Below are positions 8,438 to 17,299 of a DNA stretch of 64,000 nucleotides, piece after piece. The position numbers were made by a program, and so were the translations under genes. Source of the stretch: Terriglobia bacterium (GTDB taxonomy: Bacteria; Acidobacteriota; Terriglobia; Terriglobales; Acidobacteriaceae); NCBI GenBank assembly GCA_032252755.1, contig JAVUPY010000067.1, positions 118,445 through 182,444 on the forward strand, in the 5' to 3' direction. The number at the start of each line of letters is the position of its first letter. The stretch's first letter is position 1. Below the pieces are notes generated by a model. The model did no database searches. It was given only the letters and a program-made list of their open reading frames with translations, and had not been told where the DNA came from.

Positions 8438-8550
8438 GAGGTACGAAACGCTGGCGCCGCAACGACGGCAAGAACTCACAACAGCCGCCATCGAAGCCTA
8501 CCGACCAGGAGGAACACTCACTGTTCTCAAGAACGCATCTATATCGATAA
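8434..8550 (+). CDS. Possible small basic protein coupled to tsaD (38 aa)
   Basis: A 39-codon frame begins with GTG overlapping the tsaD stop as GTGA and ends at TAA 8548. The product begins MRGTKRWRRNDGKN and is Arg/Lys- and Gln/Ser-rich with no hydrophobic segment. The overlap is what a coupled gene would show, but a frame this short can arise by chance. I do not recognise it. Confidence 0.25.
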   Translation: MRGTKRWRRNDGKNSQQPPSKPTDQEEHSLFSRTHLYR

Positions 8551-8567
8551 GGCTATATCGAGGGATC

Positions 8568-9092
8568 ATGCGCTCCGGGCTCGTTGTATTCACACTTCTC
8601 TGCTTGCTGTTACCGCTTTCTGCTGAAAACCTGCCAACCTGCAACCGGCACGCCTTTACGCGTAGAGGCAATCGCATCAGCATAACTACCCAGTCTCTCA
8701 GTCGGCTGATTAACCAGCGCCTCACGGCGGTTCACTCGGACTTCAAGAACGTCGTGGTAACGCCCTCGAAAGACGGCGGGCTGAACATTACCGGTCAGAA
8801 GGATGGAAAATCGGTCTCCATAGATGGTCCGGTCGACGTGACCAGCGACGGCGTCGTCAGGATTCATGCGAAGCACATAAAGAAGAACGGGAATGGAGAG
8901 AAGAACATGATGAGCCTTTTCGGGAAGACGCTGAGCGACTACCTGAAACCAAAAGCGCGCAGTGTTGATGTCCAGGGAAATGACCTGCTCATCCATCCCG
9001 ACGATTTGCTCGGAGTAGGTGCGGACCTGCGTCAACTCCGAATTGACGGCTCCACGATAGAGCTGCTGTTTGCGGAACCACCCTGTCGCTGA
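8568..9092 (+). CDS. Secreted protein with DUF2993/LmeA-like C-terminal part (174 aa)
   Basis: Signal peptide at residues 1-19 (VVFTLLCLLLPLSAE). The mature part contains SLSRLINQRL, alternating strand segments (FKNVVVTPSKDGGLNITGQ, VSIDGPVDVTSDGVVRIHAKHI) and LRQLRIDGSTIELLF. This resembles the beta-strand layout of DUF2993/LmeA lipid-binding proteins, but the similarity is weak by eye. GAGGG four bases before the ATG supports the start. A direct repeat TATATCGA occurs twice just upstream (8540-8563). Function unknown; a periplasmic lipid-binding role is inference. Confidence 0.7.
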   Translation: MRSGLVVFTLLCLLLPLSAENLPTCNRHAFTRRGNRISITTQSLSRLINQRLTAVHSDFKNVVVTPSKDGGLNITGQKDGKSVSIDGPVDVTSDGVVRIHAKHIKKNGNGEKNMMSLFGKTLSDYLKPKARSVDVQGNDLLIHPDDLLGVGADLRQLRIDGSTIELLFAEPPCR

Positions 9093-9183
9093 CCCTCAAG
9101 AAAGCCGTACCAGAGATTCCAACTAGGCAGACACACTATTCCCGCGACACGGGAGGAGGGAATTCATGCGCCAACAGTCGGAA

Positions 9184-9387
9184 TCAGGCTTCGTCGTCTG
9201 TGTCTTGTTTTTCCTCGATCGCCATGTCCTTGAATTCACTGGATTCAAAGACCTCGCGGCAATCGAGGCATTCGACGAATTCGGAGTCTTCGTCGCGAGA
9301 CACAATCTGGACGCGTGGGTGCCTACACTGCTGATTCATGGGTTTGCTCGGGGAAGTGTTGGACAGCTCGAACTGAATTGAAGACAT
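9184..9387 (-). CDS. Small acidic protein with a possible Cys metal site (67 aa)
   Basis: Unrecognised. The chosen start gives MSSIQFELSNT; a second ATG 16 codons in (MNQQCRHP) is possible. Cys at CRHP plus the pair ECLDC with the nearby His suggest a small zinc-binding fold, and the C-terminus is strongly acidic (EEKQDTDDEA). The upstream frame to 9567 runs through the intergenic hairpin region and is not coding. No strong ribosome site is visible. Confidence 0.5.
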   Translation of the reverse strand: MSSIQFELSNTSPSKPMNQQCRHPRVQIVSRDEDSEFVECLDCREVFESSEFKDMAIEEKQDTDDEA

Positions 9388-9486
9388 ACGTTCTTGCGCA
9401 GTTTTCACTCCGCAGACTGGAGTGAGCGGTATTTTCGAACCCCCGGCGGCCCATGTCAAGTTGCAATTACAGCAGGAGTCCTGCCG

Positions 9487-9606
9487 AAAACGGCAAAGCT
9501 GAAAAGCGTGGATAGTGGCTCGTGGTTCGTGGATTGTGGATCGTAGAACCTGGGACCGGCGATTCACGATCCACGGCGGTTCTGCCGTTCTTCCTTTTGC
9601 CGTTTT
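9487..9606. repeat. Nested intergenic inverted repeats
   Basis: AAAACGGCAAA (9487-9497) is mirrored by TTTGCCGTTTT (9596-9606), and inside it GTGGATCGT (9536-9544) is mirrored by ACGATCCAC (9566-9574). The left part is a degenerate tandem of gtgg-at/ctcgtgg words. It lies between the small Cys protein and the transglutaminase-like gene and encodes no credible protein. Confidence 0.6.
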
Positions 9607-9613
9607 GCCATTC

Positions 9614-10774
9614 CTACGTTCCGTTTCGCCCCAGGTTTCGGCTGGCGTCGAGGACGGGCGCGGCGGGCTGATGCTCGAAGCTGGGCATCGGGTAGATACC
9701 GTCCACTCGTGCCTGCCGGATGTCGATCCGGAAAAAGTCGGACGGCTGGAACTTGGCCATACTTTGGCGGGCTGACTTCACCGAGAGCGCGAAACTGACT
9801 CGACCCGTAAGCGAGGTCTCGATATACAAGTAGCGGTCCTTGCCGGGTGCCAGGCGGATCCCGACGTAAGCGTGTCCAGGAACCAGCACAATCACCGGCT
9901 CCATTCCGAGGTTCTCGAACATAGCCGCGTAGGTCACCACGCCGTCAATGCAATTTGCCGACGAGCGGTCGATGGACTCGGCGGGCATTCGGATGCGTTC
10001 GCTGAACTCTTCGTGCCCGCCCAAGGTCATCGAACTCTTTACGTAGCTGACACCCTGCTCCTGCATAGCGCGATAGATCGCACTCGCCTGCTGTACGGTC
10101 AAACGGTCCTGCACCGCTGGGTTAGACGACTCGTACCCCGGGAGCCGCCGGCCCGGCATGTACTCCTTCGCGCGGGCGAGTAGTTGCTCGACGATAGGAT
10201 CGTGCGGCGTTACCCAGGACGCGATGAAGGAGGCGTACTCGAAGTCACGTCCCCAGTAGAGATCATCCACAGATCGGAGACGTACCGGCAGGGTTTCCTG
10301 GTCGACTACCTGGCCATTGGAACCCGTTGCGGTCATCGTCGCTGTAGCCGCCGCGATCTCGTGGTTCCGGAACGCTCGCCGGAGAAGCGTGGGCGCGAAC
10401 ATGTAGGTCTGCGACTCACCCGCGCCAAGTTGGATTGCCTGGATTTCCGGGTCGCTCCAACCGGGAATCTGAACCGCGAGGCGGTTACGGAGGACTTGCG
10501 ACGACGAGTTCGTCACCTTTACGGACACCGTCCCCCACTTGCGCCGCGCCGGATTCTGCAAGGCTGCGTAGTTCGCGAAAACAGGGTAGATTTCGCCATC
10601 AAGTCCGGCGCTGAGTTCATAAGTGGCTTTCGCCGCGTCGTGGGTGGGCACTGCCAGCACGTCTGCGGGTGTCCCGCTCGTGCCTGGTAGGGCAAACATA
10701 ATCGCGCAGATAAGCGCCGCAACACGGGCGAACGTGGAAATGCGATCAGGCGAGGCAGCAGGGGAGGACAGCAT
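9614..10774 (-). CDS. Exported transglutaminase-like protein (386 aa)
   Basis: The N-terminus has a hydrophobic export segment (ARVAALICAIMFALPGTSG). The middle is beta-rich (SSSQVLRNRLAVQIPGW, VRLRSVDDLYWG). The C-terminal third carries the transglutaminase-like triad in order: Cys in SANCIDGVVTYAAMFENLG, His in VLVPGHAYVGIRL, and Glu in YLYIETSLTG. Such domains act as cysteine proteases or peptide cross-linkers; the substrate here is unknown. ATG 10774 was chosen because it places the export segment near the start; the frame is open to 10831. It is divergent from yggS. Confidence 0.8.
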   Translation of the reverse strand: MLSSPAASPDRISTFARVAALICAIMFALPGTSGTPADVLAVPTHDAAKATYELSAGLDGEIYPVFANYAALQNPARRKWGTVSVKVTNSSSQVLRNRLAVQIPGWSDPEIQAIQLGAGESQTYMFAPTLLRRAFRNHEIAAATATMTATGSNGQVVDQETLPVRLRSVDDLYWGRDFEYASFIASWVTPHDPIVEQLLARAKEYMPGRRLPGYESSNPAVQDRLTVQQASAIYRAMQEQGVSYVKSSMTLGGHEEFSERIRMPAESIDRSSANCIDGVVTYAAMFENLGMEPVIVLVPGHAYVGIRLAPGKDRYLYIETSLTGRVSFALSVKSARQSMAKFQPSDFFRIDIRQARVDGIYPMPSFEHQPAAPVLDASRNLGRNGT

Positions 10775-10939
10775 TACACTACCAGAGTAAATTCTTCGGC
10801 AATTCTTACAATCCAGCGGACGCCTTAACACGCTTCTCGATGAGGTTGACTACTCGACGACCCGACTTCGTGCCTGGGAAATTCTCGAAGCGCATTTGCC
10901 CTCGCTGTGATAATGATTAAGCGTTCTTCCTTGGAACCT

Positions 10940-11659
10940 ATGAGCCAGGTTGCCGAAAACCTCGCCGCAGTCCGTGAGCGGATCGAGGCAGCGGCGCGTC
11001 GGAGCGGGCGCGACCCGAACGGTATCGCGCTGATGGCCGTCAGTAAGACGCAACCGGTCGATGCCATCCGTGCCGCTTACGACGCCGGCCAGCGCCTGTT
11101 CGGCGAGAATCGCGTGCAGGAGTTCCAGGAAAAGTCGGCCCAACTCACCGAGCTTCGTCCCAACCAGGGCGACGCTAGTTTCCACCTCATCGGTCACCTG
11201 CAGTCGAACAAGACGAACGCTGCGGCAGAGTTGTTCGACGCGGTGGATTCTGTTGATTCCCTGAACGTCCTCGAGCGCTTGAATCTGACGGCACAGCGCC
11301 TGGGCAAAATTCTGCCGGTGCTGTTGGAAATCAACATAGGCGGCGAAGAGCAAAAGCCCGGCCTGCCGCCAGATTTTGCGGTTCTGAACGATATCCTACT
11401 CGCGGCACCGCGCCTTTCGGCGGTCAAGATTCGCGGCCTGATGACGGTTCCTCCCAACATTGAGGATCCCGAGAAGGTTCGCCCGTACTTCAAGGCGCTC
11501 CGTGAACTCCGCGACAAGATTGCCGCGCGACGCCTGACCGCAATTACCATGGATGAACTCTCGATGGGTATGTCGCACGATTTCGAAGTCGCAATAGAGG
11601 AAGGCTCCACCTGCGTGCGGATCGGTACCGCAATCTTCGGAGCAAGGAACTACGCTTGA
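10940..11659 (+). CDS. yggS: YggS/PLPBP family pyridoxal-phosphate homeostasis protein (239 aa)
   Basis: Cytosolic single-domain PLP-binding TIM barrel, with the cofactor Lys in LMAVSKTQP, the motif [19 protein letters not shown], and [27 protein letters not shown] near the C-terminus. The family has no known catalysis and buffers vitamin B6. ATG 10940 follows TTGGAAC and gives a normal-length protein; an earlier ATG at 10907 adds 11 residues. The stop overlaps the TTG start of the next membrane protein (TTGA), so the genes are probably co-translated, followed by DUF167, an arrangement like the yggS-yggT-yggU clusters elsewhere. Confidence 0.94.
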   Translation: MSQVAENLAAVRERIEAAARRSGRDPNGIALMAVSKTQPVDAIRAAYDAGQRLFGENRVQEFQEKSAQLTELRPNQGDASFHLIGHLQSNKTNAAAELFDAVDSVDSLNVLERLNLTAQRLGKILPVLLEINIGGEEQKPGLPPDFAVLNDILLAAPRLSAVKIRGLMTVPPNIEDPEKVRPYFKALRELRDKIAARRLTAITMDELSMGMSHDFEVAIEEGSTCVRIGTAIFGARNYA

Positions 11660-11994
11660 GAAAAGTCGATATCGTTTTTGCCTGGATCATGATCCTGCTG
11701 GGCGTTCTGCATTGCGGAGCTGCCTGGATCTCCATTCGTCGATTTCCTGTGGGCGCCGTCTGGGGCTTTGCCGGTGGCGCCGCCCTCATCGAAGGTGGTT
11801 TGCTGAACGTGGTGCGCCTCGGCGGCGGGAAGGGAATGTCAGTAACAGCCTCGATCGCCGGCAACATCCTGCTTGCGGTTCTCGTTGCTTCGGTCGGATG
11901 GAGCCAGTTCTCGCATCTGGTTCACCGGCCATCGTTCTTCGTGACGGCGGTTGTCGTCGTGGCCGAGTTGCTGTTTTCCTTCCGAGGCAACTGA
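11656..11994 (+). CDS. Small membrane protein in the yggS-DUF167 unit (112 aa)
   Basis: Three or four hydrophobic segments: IVFAWIMILLGVLHCGAAWI, VWGFAGGAALIEGGLLNVV, VTASIAGNILLAVLVASVGW and FFVTAVVVVAELLFSF. The TTG start overlaps the yggS stop and its own stop abuts the GTG of the DUF167 gene. The position equals that of YggT in other genomes, but the sequence is not recognisably YggT. Function unknown. Confidence 0.7.
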   Translation: MRKVDIVFAWIMILLGVLHCGAAWISIRRFPVGAVWGFAGGAALIEGGLLNVVRLGGGKGMSVTASIAGNILLAVLVASVGWSQFSHLVHRPSFFVTAVVVVAELLFSFRGN

Positions 11995-12291
11995 GTGATT
12001 CCCATCCGCGACAGCGACAAGGGCGCGACCTTCGCCGTTCGGGTGCAGCCCCGTGCCAGCCGTAACGCCGTTGCAGGAGAAATGGGCGACGCGCTGAAGA
12101 TCGCGCTCACCGCGCCGCCGGTCGGGGGCAAAGCCAACGAGGCCTGCGTCGATTTCCTTGCAAATCTTTTGAAGGTCCCGCGCTCCTCCGTTACCATAGC
12201 GAGCGGCGAATCCAGCAGAAACAAAGTCGTGAGGATTGCCGGCATGTGCGCCAGCCAGATCGAACAACGCCTGCGCGCGGCAATCGGTTGA
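11995..12291 (+). CDS. DUF167/YggU family protein (98 aa)
   Basis: Small alpha/beta protein with the family signature VRVQPRASRNAVAGE, LKIALTAPPVGGKANEACVDFLA, and VTIASGESSRNKVVRI. It starts at GTG directly after the stop of the membrane protein. DUF167 proteins have no established activity. Membership is clear; function is unknown. Confidence 0.92.
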   Translation: MIPIRDSDKGATFAVRVQPRASRNAVAGEMGDALKIALTAPPVGGKANEACVDFLANLLKVPRSSVTIASGESSRNKVVRIAGMCASQIEQRLRAAIG

Positions 12292-12308
12292 GCCACAGGA
12301 GAGTGCCT

Positions 12309-13577
12309 TTGAGCTTTTCCAAGCGCTTGTACGAAATTAGAACCGGTTTTGAGCGGCCGTTCTGGGTCGCGAACGTCACCGAGCTTTTTGAACGCCTTTC
12401 CTACTACGCCGCGTTTGCCTCCCTCGCACGATACTTGAACGAGGCGCTCCGATATCCCGCGTCGGAGGCCAGCAGCCTCGCCGGCCTTTTCGGCGGATTG
12501 GTGTGGTTCATGGCTGCGTTCGGCGGCGCGGTTGCCGACCGCCTGGGTTTTCGCCGGGCACTCTCAGTCGCCTACCTGATCCTTTCCATTTCGTACTTCC
12601 TGCTCGGCTCGCTGAAGGCACCGTGGATCATGCCGGTGCGCAACGTCGTACCACTGACCGCGCTCGTGGTTTTCGTGCTGATGCTTCCGGCCCTTGGCAT
12701 CGCGCTGGTGAAGCCTTCGGTCGTGGGCACGACAGCCCGAGCATCGAACGAAAAAGTTCGCTCGGTGGGATACGCAATCTACTACACGCTGGTGAACATC
12801 GGCGGTGCCGCCGGGCCGCTCGTCGCTTCCTGGGTACATTCGACCATGAGCGTCGAGAACGTGTTCCGCGTGGCGGCACTCAGCGTCGCCGTGATGTTCT
12901 TCGCCGTACTCTTGCTCTTCAAGGAGCCCCGCAAGACCGGTGAGGTCCAGGTCACCAGCCTCGCACAAACCGCCCGCAACTTTGGGGCAGTACTTTCAAA
13001 CCCGAAGTTCATGGGGTTCCTGCTCATCTTCACCGGCTACTGGATCGTTTACTGGCAGGAGTTCATCACGCTGCCGCTCTATGTTGTTCGTTACATCAAG
13101 CCCACAGCCGATACCGAGCGGCTGCTGGCGACCGGACCGATACTCGTCATCGCACTGACGGTTGCGATTAATCTGGCAACTCGGAAAATTCCGGCAATGA
13201 GCGCCATCACGCTGGGAACTTTGGTTTCCGCACTGGCGTGGCTCATCCTGGTTTTCTTCCCCAGCGTGCCAATGGTGGTTGCGACGCTTGCCGGGATTGC
13301 GTTAGGCGAGATCATTCAGTCGCCGCGCTACTACGAGTACATCTCTCGGCTCGCGCCCTCTGGACAGCAGGGAACCTATATGGGTTTCGCCTTCCTTCCC
13401 ATCGGCATCGGGTCGCTGATTGGCGGTTGGTTCGGCGGGACGCTCCTGCATTACTTCGGCGAAGTTCGCCATCAGCCCGCCGGCATGTGGTGGGTGGTCA
13501 GTGGAGTCGGCGTGCTTACGGCTGTCCTGCTCTGGATCTACGATCGTCTGCTCCGGCCGAAGGCGGAAACAGCATAA
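12309..13577 (+). CDS. POT-like MFS transporter (422 aa)
   Basis: Twelve-helix major facilitator. The N-terminal segment TELFERLSYYAAFASLARYLN matches the ExxERxxYY signature of proton-dependent oligopeptide transporters (POT/PTR), where the motif couples protons. GAAGPLVASWV and the cytosolic AVADRLGFRRAL (MFS motif A-like) also fit. The TTG start at 12309 lies 7 bases after GGAG; the longer frame from 12246 overlaps the DUF167 gene. The protein is shorter than typical bacterial POTs of 450-500 aa. Peptide transport is a family inference; the substrate is unknown. Confidence 0.85.
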   Translation: MSFSKRLYEIRTGFERPFWVANVTELFERLSYYAAFASLARYLNEALRYPASEASSLAGLFGGLVWFMAAFGGAVADRLGFRRALSVAYLILSISYFLLGSLKAPWIMPVRNVVPLTALVVFVLMLPALGIALVKPSVVGTTARASNEKVRSVGYAIYYTLVNIGGAAGPLVASWVHSTMSVENVFRVAALSVAVMFFAVLLLFKEPRKTGEVQVTSLAQTARNFGAVLSNPKFMGFLLIFTGYWIVYWQEFITLPLYVVRYIKPTADTERLLATGPILVIALTVAINLATRKIPAMSAITLGTLVSALAWLILVFFPSVPMVVATLAGIALGEIIQSPRYYEYISRLAPSGQQGTYMGFAFLPIGIGSLIGGWFGGTLLHYFGEVRHQPAGMWWVVSGVGVLTAVLLWIYDRLLRPKAETA

Positions 13578-13643
13578 AGCACGTACGTGGCGGTTGAGAC
13601 TTGCGTCACGGCTGCCACTGCGACCAAGCGTCAAAATGGGTCG

Positions 13644-14381
13644 ATGAAGCCCGTCCGATACATTGCGAACCATCTGCGCACCGTTCTGAAGAATGGAGCG
13701 TCCGCGCCCCACACCGCCGAGGTCGAGCACTTCTTCAAGAACGAGGTCCAGTCGCGCGGCTGGTACACGCACGAGTTGCGCAAACTTGCGCGGCGCTTCA
13801 GCCGAACAATTGCGAACGACGCGGGAATCGCCTACCTCTTCGATGTCTGCGACGACCTGTTTCGTGACAAGGTCCTCGAAGAGAAAGTCCTCGCCGTGCT
13901 GATGCTGGAGGACAAAGTCGCCGAACTCACCGAAGCACACTTCAGGCGGCTGGTCGGATGGCTTGATCGCGTGAGCACTTGGGCGGACCACGACGGACTC
14001 GTCAGCTACCTGATCGGGCCGCTCATGGTCGCCGAACCGAAGCGAACCGCGCATGCGCTGCGCTGGACCAAGGCCAAAGACACTTGGCATCGGAGAGCCT
14101 CGGCCGTCTCGCTCATCCGCGGCGTCCGCAAACAAATGTTTGCGCGTGAAACCAAAGTAGTGACAGCGGCTCTGCTCGGAGACGACGATCTCATGGTGCA
14201 GAAAGGGCTCGGCTGGCTGCTGCGCGAGCATGCGAAATACGATCGCGAACGCGCGTTGCCCTTATTGCGTTCGATTCGCACAAAGGCTCCTAGGCTGGTT
14301 CTGCGAACCGCCTGTGAAACTCTTCCGAACGAACTCAGAGCGGAGATATTGAGCGACTCCAAGCGCGCCGCTGCTTGCTGA
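13644..14381 (+). CDS. AlkD-like DNA alkylation repair / HEAT-like repeat protein (245 aa)
   Basis: All-helical repeat protein of the AlkC/AlkD group, whose members remove alkylated bases from DNA. The order FFKNEVQSRGWYTHELRKLARRF, EEKVLAVLMLEDKV, RVSTWADHDGLVSYLIGPLM, then WHRRASAVSLIRGV and KGLGWLLREHAK matches AlkD, including candidate catalytic Trp/Asp (STWADHD) and Arg (WHRRAS). A GTG at 13587 would add 19 residues; ATG 13644 is preferred. It is convergent with the RNase D gene. Base-excision activity is a family inference. Confidence 0.8.
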   Translation: MKPVRYIANHLRTVLKNGASAPHTAEVEHFFKNEVQSRGWYTHELRKLARRFSRTIANDAGIAYLFDVCDDLFRDKVLEEKVLAVLMLEDKVAELTEAHFRRLVGWLDRVSTWADHDGLVSYLIGPLMVAEPKRTAHALRWTKAKDTWHRRASAVSLIRGVRKQMFARETKVVTAALLGDDDLMVQKGLGWLLREHAKYDRERALPLLRSIRTKAPRLVLRTACETLPNELRAEILSDSKRAAAC

Positions 14382-14465
14382 ATCTACGTGCCTGATCTGG
14401 CAAGCAAAGACCTTCTTGTGTTATGGACCAACGGACAGCATTAGTCGCCAGCGACCAACAACGGC

Positions 14466-15641
14466 TTATTCGCAGGGCTCGAAACTGAGTGGATTGTCTT
14501 CGGCGAGGTCGCCGACCCTCACGCATCGCTTTCCTTCGAGGATTCCCAAGAGCGGCTCGCGCAGAATCTCCCCCCGCCAGCCTTCCAGCAGTGCGGCATC
14601 GCCTGCTCCGTCGGCATCGAGCTTCCAGCGAACCAGATCTTGCAGATCGGCAGTCGTGGCAAGTAAAGCCGTATCGACCTGGTGTTCTGCCGCGAGACCG
14701 TTTGCGGCGACCGATAACAGTTTTGTGAGGACGCTGACCTGCGGCGGATCGTCTCGCCGTATGTGTCCGGGAAGTTGTGAATCGGGAAGTTGCAGCGCGG
14801 CATTGACGGCTTCGAGTATATGGTTTTCGGCCTCGCGCAACACCTTGCGATCGAGCCCGCGCAGAGCGAACAAGTCCTCCGAAGTCTTGGGCGATCGTTT
14901 CGCTACCTCCACCAACATGCTGTCGCCGAGAACACGATTCGCAGGCAGGTTCATATTCCGCGCGCTGCGATCGCGCCAGCGCCACAGCTCGCGCAGTACC
15001 GCGAGTTGACGCCGGCTCAGCCGCGCGCTTCCGGAGACACGCCAGCGCTCCTCTTCGCGCAGAACGTCGCGGACGAGTCTTTCGCATTCGGCTTCAACCC
15101 ACGACCGCCGATGCATCTTATCGGCGCGCGCGAGCAGCTTCTCCCGCATGGCGAGCAGGTAACGAACGTCGTCGGCGGCATATTTCAGTTGCACCGGAGT
15201 CAGAGGACGTTTTCGCCAGTCGGTAAAGCTTTCTCCGCCGTGAATTTTCTCGCCAAGAATGCGCAGAACGAGATTGGTGTGGCTGAGCGGATATCCGTAA
15301 CCGACAAGCCCCGCCGCGATCTGCAGGTCCAGGATCTTCGCGGGAGGCCTGCCAGCGCCTTTCTCCACGAACTTGATTTCCTGGCGCGCAGCGACGGCGA
15401 CGAGTTCGCAATCGGGTTCAGTGAGTACCGTCCAAAGCTCCGTCAGATTCGCAACTGCGAGCGGATCGACTATCCAGACGCGCGAATCAGCCGCGAGTTG
15501 CAGCAAACAAAGATGCGGCTCGTAACGGCCTTCCGAGATGAACTCCGTATCGATACCGATTTGCTTGCAGGGGCGAAGTTCGTCGACAAGTTTGGCCAGC
15601 TTGGCTGGCGAATCGACATAAGGTGGGCTCGATTTCTCCAT
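14466..15641 (-). CDS. rnd: Ribonuclease D family 3'-5' exoribonuclease (391 aa)
   Basis: DEDD-type exonuclease with a C-terminal HRDC domain. Exo I is DTEF (D31, E33). Exo III is YAADD (Y154, D158). The Exo II position reads VAARQEIKFVEK, so the usual metal-binding Asp after the Gln is Glu88. DWRKRPLTPVQLKYAADDV is the typical run into Exo III. HRDC follows at about residues 215-290 (RRQLAVLRELWRWRDRSARNMNLPANRVLGD). The length fits E. coli RNase D (375). It would trim tRNA and other RNA 3' ends; whether the D-to-E change lowers activity is not known. Confidence 0.9.
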   Translation of the reverse strand: MEKSSPPYVDSPAKLAKLVDELRPCKQIGIDTEFISEGRYEPHLCLLQLAADSRVWIVDPLAVANLTELWTVLTEPDCELVAVAARQEIKFVEKGAGRPPAKILDLQIAAGLVGYGYPLSHTNLVLRILGEKIHGGESFTDWRKRPLTPVQLKYAADDVRYLLAMREKLLARADKMHRRSWVEAECERLVRDVLREEERWRVSGSARLSRRQLAVLRELWRWRDRSARNMNLPANRVLGDSMLVEVAKRSPKTSEDLFALRGLDRKVLREAENHILEAVNAALQLPDSQLPGHIRRDDPPQVSVLTKLLSVAANGLAAEHQVDTALLATTADLQDLVRWKLDADGAGDAALLEGWRGEILREPLLGILEGKRCVRVGDLAEDNPLSFEPCE

Positions 15642-15866
15642 GAGGAAGGTTCATTGTAAACGCGTCCGCCACTTATCGCAGTGAAGAGAAATTTCGGCAG
15701 AAATCAGAGAACCAGCTACTGCCCGAACTGCCTTTGTTTTCTGGATCTTGCGAGGCGGCTCTCTGTGGGTGTCTACCCTGAGCACACATCAAAATCGAAA
15801 TAGGAGCATCGTGGGCGTCGAGGAACCTGTGGCCGCAGCCGTGGCCTCAACGCCCAATTTGTGGTT

Positions 15867-16394
15867 TTACTTGCCGTCGATCGTTGCGAAGGCGCCCTTG
15901 TCCTGCCAATAAATTCGTAAGCTGCAACGGTTCGGACCGGTCTTGCCGAGAAAAACCTCGAACGTATTATGCGTTGACGGCAGGTCGCCAATATCCATCG
16001 GAATGCGCGCGACGTCCTTCGATGCGTCGTACTTGGTCTTCGTATCGGTCTCCTTGGAGACGATCAGTGTCCAGTCATTCTTGTTCGGCATCAGGTAAAG
16101 CGTGTACGCACCGGCCGCGAGATCCTTGTTTTCGATCGCCGTTGGCCCGCTGTTGAACATCACCATCGCCTGGTTATCCGGAGTCCAAACCGTTCCGTAG
16201 CGAACCGATCGACCGAATCCTTCTGATTTCTTGGCGGTCACGGGCAGATACCGAACCGCAACCTGGTTGCCGTTGTCGAAGTTGCAACTTGTGACCTGTT
16301 CGCTTGGCGGAGAGGACTTCGAGTCTCCCGCGAATGCGATGTTTGCGAGTGAAAGCGAACAGATCAAAACAGTGAAAAGAAATAGTCGACGCAT
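15867..16394 (-). CDS. DUF2911 family exported protein (175 aa)
   Basis: Signal peptide at residues 1-22 (LFLFTVLICSLSLANIAFA). The mature protein carries the DUF2911 pattern YGTVWTPDNQAMVMF, LAAGAYTLYLMPNKNDWTLIVSKE and KDVARIPM. Function unknown; members are common in Bacteroidetes and Acidobacteria as periplasmic or lipoprotein forms. It is divergent from the 224-aa secreted protein across a 230-base gap. Confidence 0.87.
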   Translation of the reverse strand: MRRLFLFTVLICSLSLANIAFAGDSKSSPPSEQVTSCNFDNGNQVAVRYLPVTAKKSEGFGRSVRYGTVWTPDNQAMVMFNSGPTAIENKDLAAGAYTLYLMPNKNDWTLIVSKETDTKTKYDASKDVARIPMDIGDLPSTHNTFEVFLGKTGPNRCSLRIYWQDKGAFATIDGK

Positions 16395-16624
16395 CTTTCT
16401 GTATTCCCCCGGGGGACAAGGAGTAGAACTGAAGCGTGAGACAGAATACTCCGTCCGCGACTCGACTTTCCATACCGAAATGCGGCCTCGCTTGGTGGAG
16501 TGGAGCGCACAGTGACCTCGATTCCGTGATCCTAATCTCCCTGCCGTACCAAAGATTTCCCATTATGGGCCCAGACCATGTTCGAGCAGTTGCGCCCAAC
16601 GGAAAACGTGCTTAGGCTAGAACC

Positions 16625-17299
16625 ATGCGCAGCCCCGTCGTATTCGTCGTTGCTCTCTTCCTTTCGTCGTTCGCCTTTGCTGCATCCAAGCCGCACGTAA
16701 TCACCTTCGGGAAGCCAATGCAGGTGAAGCTCTTCCTCGGACCGAGCGAAAATCACACGGTCGAGATCAACATCCGCTCCTTGTTCGTCGATACGAAGTT
16801 GAGAGAGTTCACAACCGGCGATCCTCATGACGTCACCGACAGGCTATTCGTGGTGCGGCGTGCTTTTCGGATCAACGATGGCCTGCCCACGGAGCCGCGC
16901 AAACCACCGAAGTGGCTGTGGCAACTCGGTGGCTGGCTTCTGGTTGACCGTTCGACCGGTCGCGTGACACAACTCGTGTTGCCCGAGTTCGATCCGTTCT
17001 ATTCCGATGTCGCCTGGTATCGCGACTACGCTGCCTACTGCGGCATCAATGAAAACGCCACCAAGGTTTTCGCGGTTGTAACCGCGATCGGGCGCAAGAA
17101 GCCGATTTTGCGGCGAGAACTCGCTGCCGCAACCAACGGCCCGCATCGTGATTCGGAGTGCGATGTGCCCACCTGGGAACGCAACCCGGCGAAGGTAACA
17201 TTCAACCCCAAAAACGCACAGAAACTCACGTTCACACTCCCGGATCGCAGCGTCGCTGTACTGCCGGCCGGGGAAGAGGAGTCCAGCAAGGAACAATGA
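16625..17299 (+). CDS. Exported protein of unknown function coupled to an FmdE-like gene (224 aa)
   Basis: Signal peptide at residues 1-19 (PVVFVVALFLSSFAFAAS). The mature part has no motif I recognise; WLWQLGGWLLVDRSTGRVTQLVLPEF and YRDYAAYCGINENATKVFAVVTAIGRKKP suggest a beta-propeller-like or globular beta fold. The stop overlaps the next start as ATGA, so translation is likely coupled to the FmdE-like gene. Function unknown. Confidence 0.75.
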   Translation: MRSPVVFVVALFLSSFAFAASKPHVITFGKPMQVKLFLGPSENHTVEINIRSLFVDTKLREFTTGDPHDVTDRLFVVRRAFRINDGLPTEPRKPPKWLWQLGGWLLVDRSTGRVTQLVLPEFDPFYSDVAWYRDYAAYCGINENATKVFAVVTAIGRKKPILRRELAAATNGPHRDSECDVPTWERNPAKVTFNPKNAQKLTFTLPDRSVAVLPAGEEESSKEQ

